From: an uncultured Mucilaginibacter sp.
Lineage (GTDB): Bacteria; Bacteroidota; Bacteroidia; Sphingobacteriales; Sphingobacteriaceae
Length of the DNA stretch: 64,000 bases
NCBI GenBank assembly: GCA_903891475.1
Contig: CAITEP010000005.1
Location: 143,450 to 207,449, forward strand
Direction of reading: 5' to 3'
Numbering within the stretch: the first letter of the stretch is position 1; each line of letters starts with the position of its first letter. A program made the translations under genes and the position numbers. Positions 18,435-27,393 of this stretch are shown here, piece after piece. The notes beneath the pieces were generated by a model. It saw nothing but the letters and a program-made list of their open reading frames with translations. It ran no database searches and was not told the origin of the DNA.

Positions 18435-18806
18435 CTACTGTTTCTCAAACTTGTCTAAAAAAGTCTTTATGGCCTCAATTTCTTCTTTTGATGCCCGGTG
18501 ATTACCTAAAGCTTGTATTACTAAATCGGCAGTTGAACCTTTAAAAACGGTGGAGATAATTTTATCTAGAGCAGTTTTTTGTGCTTGTTGCGCGGTGGCA
18601 ATGGCTTTATATAAATGCGTTTTGGCAGTGGTATCACGTTCAACCAAACCTTTTTCGTGCATTATTTGCATTAGTTTTAGGGTAGTTGTGTAACCGGCAT
18701 CTTTGTTTTTTGCCAGTTCTTCATGCACATCCCTAACGGTACATTGGCCTTTCTTCCAAAGTACCTGTAATATCTCTAGTTCGCTTTCTGTTGGTTTTAT
18801 TTCCAT
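18435..18806 (-). CDS. BlaI/MecI/CopY-family transcriptional repressor
   Basis: The ATG at 18806 gives the normal BlaI length of about 123 residues and opens with the conserved KPTESELEILQVLW. The frame is open to 18902, but those codons cover the operator, so they are unlikely to be translated. The winged helix (about residues 5-75) contains TVRDVHEEL and GYTTTLKLMQIMHEKGLVERD. The C-terminal dimerisation and cleavage part follows. It represses its own operon with the M56 peptidase, and probably others, through the palindrome just upstream. It is 84 bases from the peptidase gene. Confidence 0.93.
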   Translation of the reverse strand: MEIKPTESELEILQVLWKKGQCTVRDVHEELAKNKDAGYTTTLKLMQIMHEKGLVERDTTAKTHLYKAIATAQQAQKTALDKIISTVFKGSTADLVIQALGNHRASKEEIEAIKTFLDKFEKQ

Positions 18807-18810
18807 TTTT

Positions 18811-18857
18811 ATATTTGTACGAATTATTTCGTACAAATATGTACGATAAGTTTCGTA
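18811..18857 (-). promoter_or_regulatory. Tandem operator for the BlaI-type repressor
   Basis: Bases 18811-18840 are a 30-bp palindrome with 13-bp perfect arms (ATATTTGTACGAA and its complement). A second, weaker site with TACGA and TCGTA half-sites lies at 18842-18857. Both are directly upstream of the BlaI start at 18806. Two adjacent dyads in front of blaI/mecI is the usual layout for this family. Confidence 0.8.
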
Positions 18858-18972
18858 TTTTAAAATATTTTTACATCTTTTTTCTATATGACTGCTAATC
18901 AATCATAATGTTGCATCGAATGATGAGCTTTTTAAAAATAATTTAGGAAGGGTACTTTTGTAGATAGATGGG

Positions 18973-19659
18973 TTAAGTATGTTTTATAGCTCTCAGCATT
19001 TCTCGTTTACCGGGTGCGCCGGGTGCTTTCTCAATAGCGCAGTTCAATGATTTTAGTATTCGCTTTAGGTTGCCAGTTATGGCGTAGGTTACAAATAATC
19101 CTCCGGGTTTTAAAAATTTGATGGTATGGGCAATAGCCAATTCATTCCACATTTCTGGTTGATTTGTAGCCGCGAAGGCATCATAATAAATAATATCGAA
19201 TTGCTTGTTAATTTCAAAATCCACCAATTTATTGACTGCTATTTGTAGATGGCAATATTGGTTTAAGATTGTTTTGCCATTCATAGCTTGCATATAGTTT
19301 TGGATGAATGCCGCCCATGTCTCTTTCAAAATAAATTGATGATATCCGGTTTCATTAATCATTTGCTCGTCTACAGGGAAAGCCTCAATACCAATATAAT
19401 CCAGATTGATTTTATGATCAGTGCAGTAATCAGCAGATAATAAAAAATTCAAACCAGTACCAAAACCGACCTCTAAAATGGAAATATGAGGAGACCCTAT
19501 TGTTAATTTATCCAAATAATGTTTTAACCCCGATTCTAAAAATACATGTTTGCTCTCTTGCAAAGCGCCATGTTTTGAATGGTAATTTTCGCCAACTAAG
19601 GCATTAAAAATGGTATTAGAGCCATCCTCTGTTTGAACAATGATCAGGTTATTGTCCAT
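18973..19659 (-). CDS. mnmD: tRNA (5-methylaminomethyl-2-thiouridine) methyltransferase MnmD-like
   Basis: The ATG at 19659 gives 228 residues; a GTG at 19677 is possible. The Rossmann methyltransferase motif LEVGFGTGLNFLLS binds S-adenosylmethionine. DIIYYDAFAATNQPEMWN is the distinctive motif of the MnmD/MnmC N-terminal domain (DUF752). The enzyme makes the last methylation of mnm5s2U at tRNA wobble position 34. Only the methyltransferase part is present, as in other Bacteroidota; the FAD oxidase half of MnmC is missing. The gene ends a short unit with the MBL/rhodanese gene 21 bases upstream. Confidence 0.88.
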   Translation of the reverse strand: MDNNLIIVQTEDGSNTIFNALVGENYHSKHGALQESKHVFLESGLKHYLDKLTIGSPHISILEVGFGTGLNFLLSADYCTDHKINLDYIGIEAFPVDEQMINETGYHQFILKETWAAFIQNYMQAMNGKTILNQYCHLQIAVNKLVDFEINKQFDIIYYDAFAATNQPEMWNELAIAHTIKFLKPGGLFVTYAITGNLKRILKSLNCAIEKAPGAPGKREMLRAIKHT

Positions 19660-19680
19660 AATGGTGTTTTTTACCACGCT

Positions 19681-21018
19681 TTATTGAATAAACTCTTTAA
19701 CCACGTCACTTAAATCGTAAACAGGAACGTTTTTAATTTTTGCGGCAATGATACTACAACCTACAGCTGACCGATAACCTGCAGCGCAATGCACTAAAAT
19801 TGGTTTATCAGTAGGGATTTCAGCTATCCTTTCCCTCAGTTCAGGTAATGGGATGGTAATGGCGGTTTTAAAAATTAAACCATTTTGGGTTTCGCTGGGA
19901 TTGCGTATATCAATTATGGTATAGTTGGATTCATTTGATTTAAAATCAGCCAAATCTAAGACTGCCGATTTTTCTTCCATATTTTCAGGAGATATTAGTG
20001 CAGCTTCAATATTTCCCTCATAACCAATTTTGGCAGCTTTTCTAATCAACTCTTCTTGCTCTTCATTATTTTCTGCTATCAAATAAAATTTCTCATCAGG
20101 GTTTAGGATGGAGCCTAACCAAGTTTCAAATTTTTCTCCATTTTGCAGATTGAATGCCCCATTAATATGACCCAGAGCAAATTGTTCTTTTGGTCTGCTA
20201 TCAATAATAAGTATATCCTTATTCAATACATCATTTTTACCTAGTCGCTTTACTGAAGCTATACTTTCTTCAAATTGTGGAGCACCTTTTTTATTCAGGT
20301 TAACATTGTGCCCAAAATATTTCGGAATAAAGGGCTGGTCATCAATTAAGGTCTTTACAAAAGTGAGTTCATCCATCAATTGCAAGGCATAGTTTTCACG
20401 TAATTCGCGCCCAATGGTGCTTTGCAAATCGGGACTTAAGTTTTTGCCGCATAATGAACCTGGGCCATGGGCAGGGTAAACCGTTAGGTTATGGGGTAAA
20501 GTCATCAACTTTTCACGGGTTGAATGATACATTTGTCCGGCAAGTTCTTCTTTTTTTGCCTGCAGATTACCTACATTTTCGCGCAAATCTGGTCTACCTA
20601 CATCACCTACAAATAGGGTATCGCCAGTAAATATGGCTTTCTCGTTGCCATACTCATCAATCGCTAAAATACAAATAGAATCGGGTGAGTGCCCTGGGGT
20701 ATTGATGGCTTTAAGTTTTATATCACTTATTTGTATGGTATCACCTTCGTCAAAACTTTCGTGTGGATATTCGGCACCTAACAATTTACTGGCGTAAATA
20801 ATAGCACCTGTTGTTTTGTGTATCTCAAGGTGCGAGCTCACAAAATCAGCATGAGGATGTGTCTCAATTACGCCAACAATATCTGCGTCATGTGAGGAGG
20901 CAAAATCATAGTAAGGTTTTGGGTCGCGGGCCGGGTCAACAAGAACCATTTTTTTGTTTCTTATAATCGCGTATGAACCATGCGCCAAGCCTTTATCATA
21001 AAATTGATGTATAATCAT
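19681..21018 (-). CDS. MBL-fold hydrolase with two rhodanese domains (persulfide dioxygenase-like)
   Basis: The ATG at 21018 gives 445 residues; a TTG three codons earlier is less likely. The N-terminal metallo-beta-lactamase domain resembles ETHE1/glyoxalase II: THPHADFVSSH at about 53-63, GHSPDSICI, then TGDTLFVGDVGRPDLR and PAHGPGSLCG. Two rhodanese domains follow. The first (about 265-345) has no cysteine in its active loop. The last (about 355-445) has the sulfur-carrying cysteine in LVHCAAGYRSAVG. The family oxidises glutathione or low-molecular-weight persulfides, or handles sulfane sulfur. Cytoplasmic. Confidence 0.87.
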   Translation of the reverse strand: MIIHQFYDKGLAHGSYAIIRNKKMVLVDPARDPKPYYDFASSHDADIVGVIETHPHADFVSSHLEIHKTTGAIIYASKLLGAEYPHESFDEGDTIQISDIKLKAINTPGHSPDSICILAIDEYGNEKAIFTGDTLFVGDVGRPDLRENVGNLQAKKEELAGQMYHSTREKLMTLPHNLTVYPAHGPGSLCGKNLSPDLQSTIGRELRENYALQLMDELTFVKTLIDDQPFIPKYFGHNVNLNKKGAPQFEESIASVKRLGKNDVLNKDILIIDSRPKEQFALGHINGAFNLQNGEKFETWLGSILNPDEKFYLIAENNEEQEELIRKAAKIGYEGNIEAALISPENMEEKSAVLDLADFKSNESNYTIIDIRNPSETQNGLIFKTAITIPLPELRERIAEIPTDKPILVHCAAGYRSAVGCSIIAAKIKNVPVYDLSDVVKEFIQ

Positions 21019-21128
21019 TGCTGACAAAGATACTTCTTTGAATTATTTGTGAAACTGATTTAGGTCATACTTTCATAAATATTCACCAAATACTTAATAT
21101 TATGCCTAAATTAAGATCAATATTAACC

Positions 21129-21485
21129 TTATTCCTCTCTTTTAACCAAAAGTACCTCATCACCTTCCAAATCAAGGTAGCCGTATTCATAACAAAAAAA
21201 GTATGTTTTTCCGTTATGGGTTAGATACGTGCGCGTATGATACTCAAAGTCAAAACCTTTCGCGCTCATCTTTTTGCGTGTTGTTTTGGTTTTTCCACTC
21301 GGGTTCAGTTCTTCCAGTATCCTGCGGTTTTTGCGTAATATGTTATTAATGTTCCGAACTATATTATAGCTATTGCTATTGAGCTGGTTATTATAATTAT
21401 TGCGGCAAAGGTCATTACAGAACTTTTTATCGGCCCTGCCATGTATAGGCGTGCCGCAATCAAGACAAAGCTTTTCCTCATTCAT
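21129..21485 (-). CDS. Small zinc-ribbon protein
   Basis: The 118-residue protein opens with a compact zinc ribbon: CLDCGTPIHGRADKKFCNDLC supplies a CxxC-x12-CxxxC set of ligands at about residues 7-27. A basic helical middle (NIVRNINNILRKNRRILEEL) and a beta-rich C-terminus (YLTHNGKTYFFCYEYGYLDLEGDEVLL) follow. It may bind nucleic acid or protein; no enzymatic residues are evident. It diverges from ssb with a shared 143-base promoter region containing a small palindrome. Confidence 0.7.
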   Translation of the reverse strand: MNEEKLCLDCGTPIHGRADKKFCNDLCRNNYNNQLNSNSYNIVRNINNILRKNRRILEELNPSGKTKTTRKKMSAKGFDFEYHTRTYLTHNGKTYFFCYEYGYLDLEGDEVLLVKREE

Positions 21486-21507
21486 TGCCTAAAGGTATAA
21501 AAAATTA

Positions 21508-21533
21508 TCCGTTTGCAAACGCTTACAAACGGA
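21508..21533. promoter_or_regulatory. Palindrome in the zinc-ribbon/ssb divergent promoter region
   Basis: TCCGTTTG and CAAACGGA are 8-bp perfect arms ten bases apart. The inner CGTTTGCAAACG is itself a perfect palindrome. It sits close to the zinc-ribbon gene start and could be an operator for either divergent gene. Confidence 0.4.
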
Positions 21534-21628
21534 AATTATCGTTTATAACCGCTTAATAACCGAGTAGTTGTATAAGCACCCCTCAACTTTGTGCTATTAA
21601 TATAAACGAAAAATTAAATTTTAGTATC

Positions 21629-21967
21629 ATGAACTCATTAAGAAACAGTGTGCGCCTGGTAGGCAATCTGGGAATGGATCCCGAAGTAAAAACATTTGAT
21701 GGCAACAAAAAATTAGCGCGTCTTTCATTAGCAACCAACGAAAGGTATAAGAACGACAAGGGCGAAAGGGTAGTTGAAACACAATGGCATAATTTAATTA
21801 TATGGGGCGAAAAGGCCACCCTTGCCGAAAATTACCTTAAAAAAGGAGATGAAATCGCGATTGAAGGTAAGTTGGCCAATCGCAATTATGTTGATAAAGA
21901 CGGCATTAAGCACTTTGCTTCCGAAATTGTAGTAAACGAATTTTTGAAGCTGAATTCCAAAGCATAA
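21629..21967 (+). CDS. ssb: Single-stranded DNA-binding protein
   Basis: The 112-residue OB-fold protein has the bacterial SSB start NSVRLVGNLGMDPEVK and the core ARLSLATNERYKNDKGE, with TQWHNLIIWGEKA and GDEIAIEGKLANRNY following. It lacks the acidic C-terminal tip that recruits repair partners in typical SSBs, and it is shorter than chromosomal SSBs. It may therefore be the second, accessory SSB of the genome (inference). It coats single-stranded DNA during replication and recombination. It is transcribed divergently from the zinc-ribbon gene. Confidence 0.93.
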   Translation: MNSLRNSVRLVGNLGMDPEVKTFDGNKKLARLSLATNERYKNDKGERVVETQWHNLIIWGEKATLAENYLKKGDEIAIEGKLANRNYVDKDGIKHFASEIVVNEFLKLNSKA

Positions 21968-22173
21968 TTGATTCTACTACTAATAATTAAAAAGATAGGT
22001 TAATATGGGTTAGGTGTGGCATATTGTTAAATTGTTTTCTGCTAATTGCTGAAGCGAATATGGGTTAGATTAGTTTGTAATGTTACCATCTATCCATGTT
22101 TCGAAAATTCAGTCAATTTAAATAAAACAAAGTTTAACCTAACTCAATTAACTTTTTAAAAATAAAGATACAG

Positions 22174-22461
22174 ATGAAAAAAGAATATAAGTACGAAGAT
22201 CCAAATGAGGCGGCACAGTTTTATTTATTGATGACAAAAAAGTTAGGAAATGAAATTGCTGATGGTTTATTCAGATATATCGATGATAAAACCAATAGGG
22301 CCTTAAGAAATTATACAAGCGATTTAGCAACGAAACAGGAGTTAGAAATAATGAAAGAGGAACTGAATTATAAAATCGGCAATTATGCAAGATGGATGCT
22401 TACATTTATTCTTGGTATGGGGATATTTATTTTGGCAATTACTTTTTATTATTTAAGCTAA
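22174..22461 (+). CDS. Small membrane protein with N-terminal helix
   Basis: The 95-residue protein is mostly a charged helical region (about 5-70), rich in E, K and N, which looks coiled-coil. One C-terminal transmembrane segment spans about 72-93 (WMLTFILGMGIFILAITFYYL). The pattern is like small DUF1640-type proteins, with a short coiled coil and one membrane anchor. The function is unknown. It is monocistronic, between ssb and an SDR gene in the opposite direction. Confidence 0.6.
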   Translation: MKKEYKYEDPNEAAQFYLLMTKKLGNEIADGLFRYIDDKTNRALRNYTSDLATKQELEIMKEELNYKIGNYARWMLTFILGMGIFILAITFYYLS

Positions 22462-22546
22462 AATAAGCTATTGATGAAAAAGCAAGCAGCTAAAGCGAAT
22501 ATTGTTGAATATTAAGAATATTAAATTTGGTGTTAAAATTGTGATT

Positions 22547-23251
22547 CTATGGTGTGGTAACCGCTACCGGTAATATTTTACCATTAAAAAATCGGTGGCC
22601 GGTTACTGCAAAGTCGGCAATGTATTTACCCATTTCAAAAGCCAATACTGGCGATTGATAGCCAGGGAAGGCTTTTTCAAGCATTTCGGTTTGTGCCGAA
22701 CCCAATGCAAGGCAATTTACCTTAATTTCTTGTTCTGCAAGCTCAAGAGCCAAGCATTCAGTAAGGTTGTGTAAAGCAGCCTTACTTGCCGAGTAAGCCG
22801 CCAAGCCAGGAAATTTCGCGCTTCCTTGAAATCCACCCATGCTGCCAATGTTTAATATATGCGAACCTTTTGGCATCAAATCAATTATTCCTTGGATAAT
22901 TCTGACATGACCAATGAAATTACTTTGTAACATCTCAACAAAGTCCATTTCCAATAATTTTTGGAACGGTTTATTTATTAAAACCCCGGCATTATTTATT
23001 AAAACATCAACACAATTGTCAAAATTTACTTTGATAAACTGCTGTAGTCCGTCATAATCATCGTGTACAATATCAAAGGCAAGGGCAAATATTTCGGCTT
23101 CAGGGTTTAGTCCATGGGCAATTTCCAGCAGGCGCTCCAAATTTTCTTTCGAACGTGCAAGGGCTAAAACTTTATGGTTTCCATTTAAAATTAACTCGAG
23201 GGCGGCTTCAAATCCAACCCCACTACTAGCTCCTGTTATTACGATATTCAT
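22547..23251 (-). CDS. Short-chain dehydrogenase/reductase (SDR)
   Basis: The 234-residue Rossmann protein has the classical SDR cofactor motif TGASSGVGFEAA at about 6-17, NNAGVLINKPF at about 86-96, and the active-site Y-x3-K in YSASKAALHNL (about residue 152). It probably reduces or oxidises a small alcohol or ketone using NAD(P)H. The substrate cannot be inferred. It stands alone; its upstream neighbour is a flippase-like gene on the same strand, 130 bases away. Confidence 0.92.
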   Translation of the reverse strand: MNIVITGASSGVGFEAALELILNGNHKVLALARSKENLERLLEIAHGLNPEAEIFALAFDIVHDDYDGLQQFIKVNFDNCVDVLINNAGVLINKPFQKLLEMDFVEMLQSNFIGHVRIIQGIIDLMPKGSHILNIGSMGGFQGSAKFPGLAAYSASKAALHNLTECLALELAEQEIKVNCLALGSAQTEMLEKAFPGYQSPVLAFEMGKYIADFAVTGHRFFNGKILPVAVTTP

Positions 23252-23380
23252 ATTGGTAATTAAGCCCTAAATAGAGATTTTGATGATTTTAACGTAGCTA
23301 AACTAACAATAATTTTAATTGGACAATACATTTCCTTATAGTCGATTGATATATAACTTTTAAAGAACAATTCAATTTTA

Positions 23381-24322
23381 TTAGCTATTTAATTTGGGCA
23401 AGCCTTTTTCTAGGCGGCTTGGGCGCAAAACATAATAAATTCCTAGTAGCGCTACCAATAATGAGATCATATAAAAAGTTCCGGGTAAAAAAACCGCGAG
23501 CGTTTTATCCATCGGGAAAACTTGGGTTAATTGCGTAAAAACAGTTTCACGAATACCCGCGCCACCCACACTAATTGGGATAATGGTTGCAAGTGATGAT
23601 ATGAGATAGGAAAGCAAATAAGGTGAGAATTTATTATGAAAATCTTGTCCAACCAATATAAAAACAATCGACATGACCTGTAGCCCCTGTACTATCAAGG
23701 CTTTAATGTGGGCTTCAAAAAAATATTGGGTATATTCTTTAAAAAATTTGTAGGCAACAAAATAATAGATAGTCGACCCTGCCAGAAATATAGATAAGGG
23801 TATACCTAAATGTATTTCAATTTGAGGTATCAAGTAAATTAGACCAACAATAATAAATCCCATGGCCCATAAACCACTCAGCCTATCAAACATAATAGCC
23901 CAAAAAACCTTTTTGGCAGGTAATTTATAGGTTTTATTTAGTAGATAAATTTTATAACCATCGCCACCTATGCCACCAGGTAATAAAAAATTATAAAATA
24001 AACCGAGCAGATATAATCTGAAATTAAATCGAGCCGAAAGTTGCAGGTTAATAGACTTAAAAAAGCTTAACAACCTTGAAGATGAAATAACAATGGAAAT
24101 AAAAAAACTGATTAGTGCCGCTAGCATCCACCAATAATTAGCATGTATGAGCCTGTATTTTACATCTGCAAATGGTACTTTTTTATAAACAAAATAAAGT
24201 AAAACAGCTGTAACGGCAATTTTTAATATGGTTTTTGTGATTTCCCAAATTTTTGCTTTGATAGTTTTTGGATGAATTTCTTCTTCAACCTCATTTATTA
24301 TCTCATCTTCTATTTTTGTCAT
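23381..24322 (-). CDS. Flippase-like / UPF0104 membrane protein
   Basis: The ATG at 24322 gives 313 residues; an upstream TTG is less likely. The short acidic N-terminus is followed by about eight transmembrane helices, as in the lysylphosphatidylglycerol synthase transmembrane (AglD/MprF membrane half) family. Conserved pieces include NFLLPGGIGGDGYKIYLL and ISVGGAGIRETVF. Members flip or move lipids, or act in glycolipid assembly; the cytosolic lysyltransferase part of MprF is absent. The neighbouring DUF1003 gene lies 58 bases upstream on the same strand. The function is not certain. Confidence 0.85.
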   Translation of the reverse strand: MTKIEDEIINEVEEEIHPKTIKAKIWEITKTILKIAVTAVLLYFVYKKVPFADVKYRLIHANYWWMLAALISFFISIVISSSRLLSFFKSINLQLSARFNFRLYLLGLFYNFLLPGGIGGDGYKIYLLNKTYKLPAKKVFWAIMFDRLSGLWAMGFIIVGLIYLIPQIEIHLGIPLSIFLAGSTIYYFVAYKFFKEYTQYFFEAHIKALIVQGLQVMSIVFILVGQDFHNKFSPYLLSYLISSLATIIPISVGGAGIRETVFTQLTQVFPMDKTLAVFLPGTFYMISLLVALLGIYYVLRPSRLEKGLPKLNS

Positions 24323-24380
24323 TAAGGGCAAAATTAATAAGATTGAAAATTTTTATAAAATCCTTATCTTAGATAAATGT

Positions 24381-24797
24381 CTATTTAGTACTTTCTAAAC
24401 GTCGAACTATTTCTAATATTTTGTCCAACTTATCAACTTCAATTGAATTTAACCTACTAATTAGTTCTTCAATTTCTTTTTTTGCCTCCACATTCGTTTT
24501 AAAATCGGCATCGGCATGCGCACGGTCTCTTTCGTTTTGCCTGTTTTGCGCCATCATGATGATGGGGGCAGCATAAGCGGCCTGGGTAGAGAATAATAGA
24601 TTGAGTAATATGAAAGGGTAAACATCCCAGTGGTAAATAAAGCCAACAACGTTAGCTAACATCCATAATGCAACAATAATACTTTGTATGATAATAAAAC
24701 GCCATGATCCCATGCCATTGGCAACAGAATCTGCCAGTCGTTGTCCAAAATCTAATGAATCTTTATGATGTTGGTGCCAGGTTTTTTTTTGTTCCAT
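24381..24797 (-). CDS. DUF1003 membrane protein
   Basis: The 138-residue protein has two adjacent transmembrane helices (about 28-52 and 58-78), the second with the DUF1003-typical LLNLLFSTQAAYAAPIIMMAQNRQNERDR. A charged, likely coiled-coil C-terminus follows. The molecular function is unknown for the family. It lies between the DMT transporter and the flippase-like gene, all on the same strand with gaps of 58 and 101 bases. Confidence 0.88.
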   Translation of the reverse strand: MEQKKTWHQHHKDSLDFGQRLADSVANGMGSWRFIIIQSIIVALWMLANVVGFIYHWDVYPFILLNLLFSTQAAYAAPIIMMAQNRQNERDRAHADADFKTNVEAKKEIEELISRLNSIEVDKLDKILEIVRRLESTK

Positions 24798-24898
24798 ATT
24801 TATTTTAGGGGTTTAATAAGTTTTTGTTTGGCTAAATGTAGTCATATATTTAAAAACAAGCATAATCTACTAACAAATTAAATGATGGAGTGATTTTG

Positions 24899-25864
24899 CT
24901 AAGCAATAGTTGCTGCTGATTTTTTTACTTGTCTTTGCTGATGATACTTTGCAAGGTTTATCAGCAGTACACTACCTAAAATAATAAAAAGCCCTGTAAT
25001 TTGAATAACCGAGATATGTTCGTGCGCAAACAAGATTCCCAATATAACTGCAATTACAGGGTTAACATAGGCATAGGTACTCACTTGGGTAGCGGTACAA
25101 ACTTGTAAAAGCCAAACATAAGCACTAAATGCCGCTAAGGAGCCAAACAACACCAAATACCATAGGGCAATCCAGCTATTGGTATGGATATTTTGTATTT
25201 TAAAATCACGCAATTCGTGGTGTAAAAATACACCAGGAATAAATGCTACACCCGCTGCAATCATTTGCCATGAGGTATTTACCTGTGCCGAGCCTGAGGT
25301 TAATTTATATTTTGAATATAATGAACCGCATGACCATGCGATAGTGCCAAAAACTAATAATAGCATCCAAGGTAATTTTGATTGTGCGGCATTGTCTGAA
25401 AAAATATCGCCAATTTGTTCGCTAAACAGGACGATTACTCCTCCAAAGCCAATAATTAAACCCAAGATAGTAGATCTGCTTTTAAAATTGATAGCCCAAT
25501 GGCTTTTATCAATCAAAACAAACCAAATAGGCGAGGAGGATACCAAAATGGCTACCATTGCACTTGGTAAGGTTTGTTCCGTCCAGATTACTATGCCAGT
25601 AGCAACAAAAAGCAATAAAACACCACTAATGGAGGCATGCAATATATTCTTCCAGATAAATACCTTTTCGCCTCTTATTGCACTCCAAATTATTAATAGT
25701 ACTCCTGCCAGAATAAACCTAACGGCTCCTAATAAAAAAGGAGCAAAGCCCCCATGTTCGGCCATACTGATAAAAAAGTAGGTTGAACCCCAAACAATGT
25801 AAACAGTAGCGAATGCAACAATTACTAAAAATTTTGAAACTGGCTTTGGGGATTTTAATGGCAT
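24899..25864 (-). CDS. EamA/DMT-family inner-membrane transporter
   Basis: The ATG at 25864 gives 321 residues; a TTG twelve codons earlier is less likely. The protein is a ten-helix drug/metabolite transporter with two EamA repeats. The first opens with ATVYIVWGSTYFFI and GAVRFILAGVLLII, the second with SSLYSKYKL-like and YVWLLQVCTATQVSTYAYVNPVIAVILGILFAHE. YedA/RhaT-like carriers of this group export amino acids or small metabolites. The substrate is not evident. Confidence 0.9.
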   Translation of the reverse strand: MPLKSPKPVSKFLVIVAFATVYIVWGSTYFFISMAEHGGFAPFLLGAVRFILAGVLLIIWSAIRGEKVFIWKNILHASISGVLLLFVATGIVIWTEQTLPSAMVAILVSSSPIWFVLIDKSHWAINFKSRSTILGLIIGFGGVIVLFSEQIGDIFSDNAAQSKLPWMLLLVFGTIAWSCGSLYSKYKLTSGSAQVNTSWQMIAAGVAFIPGVFLHHELRDFKIQNIHTNSWIALWYLVLFGSLAAFSAYVWLLQVCTATQVSTYAYVNPVIAVILGILFAHEHISVIQITGLFIILGSVLLINLAKYHQQRQVKKSAATIA

Positions 25865-25942
25865 GGGTTTTATACTTCGCGTTGCTAGTTTCTTAATCAA
25901 TTTATATCTAGCTATGTAATCTTTGCAATAATAAAAAATAAA

Positions 25943-27202
25943 TCAGGCTTTTTTTAGGGTGATCACGGTAATTTCGGGCCATATACCTAAACGCCCAGAA
26001 AAGCCTAAAAAACCAAAGCCCCTATTGATATATAAGTACCTGCCATTTTCGTGAGCTAGGCCTGCCCAATCAGGGTATCTATACTTAACCGGACTCCATT
26101 TAAAGCCAGGAATTTCAATGCCAAACTGCGCGCCATGCGTATGTCCCGATAAGGTTAAATGTACTTTTACCGGATGAGTTTTTACTTTTTCTTCCCAATG
26201 GGTAGGGTCGTGCGATAAAAGAATTTTAAACGCGTTAGCATCAACTCCGTTTAAAGCTTTACTTAAATTTCCCACTTGCTTAAAACCTTTGCCCCAGTTT
26301 TGTACACCAATAAGGGATATTTTTTGTCCGTTTTTTTCTAAGGTGATATTTTCATCTAACAGCAAACGATAATCTAATGATTTGTGGTGTTGCTTTAGCT
26401 TTTCCAAATTAGCTGCTTTTTCTGATTCATTACGCCATTCGGCATAATCGCCATAATCATGGTTACCCAAAACCGAAAACTGACCAAATGGGGCTTTGAT
26501 TTGCGAAAATCGGTTGATATAAGGCGTTATTTCCCATGCGAAATTATTCACCAAATCGCCAGTAAAAACAAATAAATCGCTTTTTTGGGCTTTTGCAAGG
26601 TCAATGCCACGTTGCATAGCTGTTGTATTGTCAAAACTACCCGAATGAATATCGGACAATTGGGTGATGGTGAAACCATCAAAAGCTGCGGGTAAATCAT
26701 CATAATAGATAGTTTGCCGATGTACCTTATAATCATACTTGCCTTTCAGCATGGCATAGATAGTTCCGGCCAATGGTATTGCCGCTACCATAAATGCTAT
26801 TTCACTTATAAATTTTCGTCTTCCACTTAAAATTGGATTAGAAGGAGATTCGTTGCCAGCACGAAGTTTGTTTATTAGATTGTAGATAAATTGCCCGATA
26901 TCGCCCAAAAACAAGATTAGGATGATGACAATCTTGGTAATTAATAACCCCAAAAATAAACTGAGTATCCAGCTTTGAAAGTTAGATACTCCTTTGGAAG
27001 CATTGAAGCCACTTAAGGCAAATAAAAATAAGGCAATAATTCCGAGTGAAAGAACAAAATAACCCCAATTAACCAATAACCTATAAGTATTATTTTGCCA
27101 AGTGTTAGTGATTGTTTTTAAACCAGAAAAAACATACCAATCAAATAGTATACTAATGGCAATGAAAATAAAGAAAACTATAAAAATACCGCTTCTATTC
27201 AT
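25943..27202 (-). CDS. Membrane-anchored metallophosphoesterase
   Basis: The 419-residue protein has four N-terminal transmembrane helices (about 5-25, 45-65, 80-105, 130-150). A calcineurin-like phosphoesterase domain then spans about 170-410: TQLSDIHSGSFDN (metal site), FTGDLVNNF, VLGNHDYGDY, LLSHDPTHWE and TLSGHTHGAQFGI. It is of the YkuE/YaeI type. Members of that subfamily act on envelope phospholipid or UDP-lipid intermediates; the exact substrate here is unknown. Confidence 0.9.
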   Translation of the reverse strand: MNRSGIFIVFFIFIAISILFDWYVFSGLKTITNTWQNNTYRLLVNWGYFVLSLGIIALFLFALSGFNASKGVSNFQSWILSLFLGLLITKIVIILILFLGDIGQFIYNLINKLRAGNESPSNPILSGRRKFISEIAFMVAAIPLAGTIYAMLKGKYDYKVHRQTIYYDDLPAAFDGFTITQLSDIHSGSFDNTTAMQRGIDLAKAQKSDLFVFTGDLVNNFAWEITPYINRFSQIKAPFGQFSVLGNHDYGDYAEWRNESEKAANLEKLKQHHKSLDYRLLLDENITLEKNGQKISLIGVQNWGKGFKQVGNLSKALNGVDANAFKILLSHDPTHWEEKVKTHPVKVHLTLSGHTHGAQFGIEIPGFKWSPVKYRYPDWAGLAHENGRYLYINRGFGFLGFSGRLGIWPEITVITLKKA

Positions 27203-27393
27203 ATTGAAATTTTAATAATTTGGAAAGATATGAAACGATTGGTAATTGAAGGGTAAAATTTAAAAGGCTTGTATTAATTTAAAAATTGTTGTATTGCTTT
27301 TTCGAGTTTAAAATTTACAATTTGTTCATTTATTGGTGTTTATGAAATAACAAATATTATATACTTTTATTAAACAATTAAAAACTTAAAATT

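Noticed and set aside
18807..18902. N-terminal extension of the BlaI protein
   Set aside because: The extension covers the palindromic operator and lacks family similarity; ATG 18806 gives the standard length.
22003..22068. Two copies of AATATGGGTTAG near 22003 and 22057 before the small membrane protein gene
   Set aside because: Short AT-rich direct repeats with no dyad or phasing; too weak to call a regulatory site.
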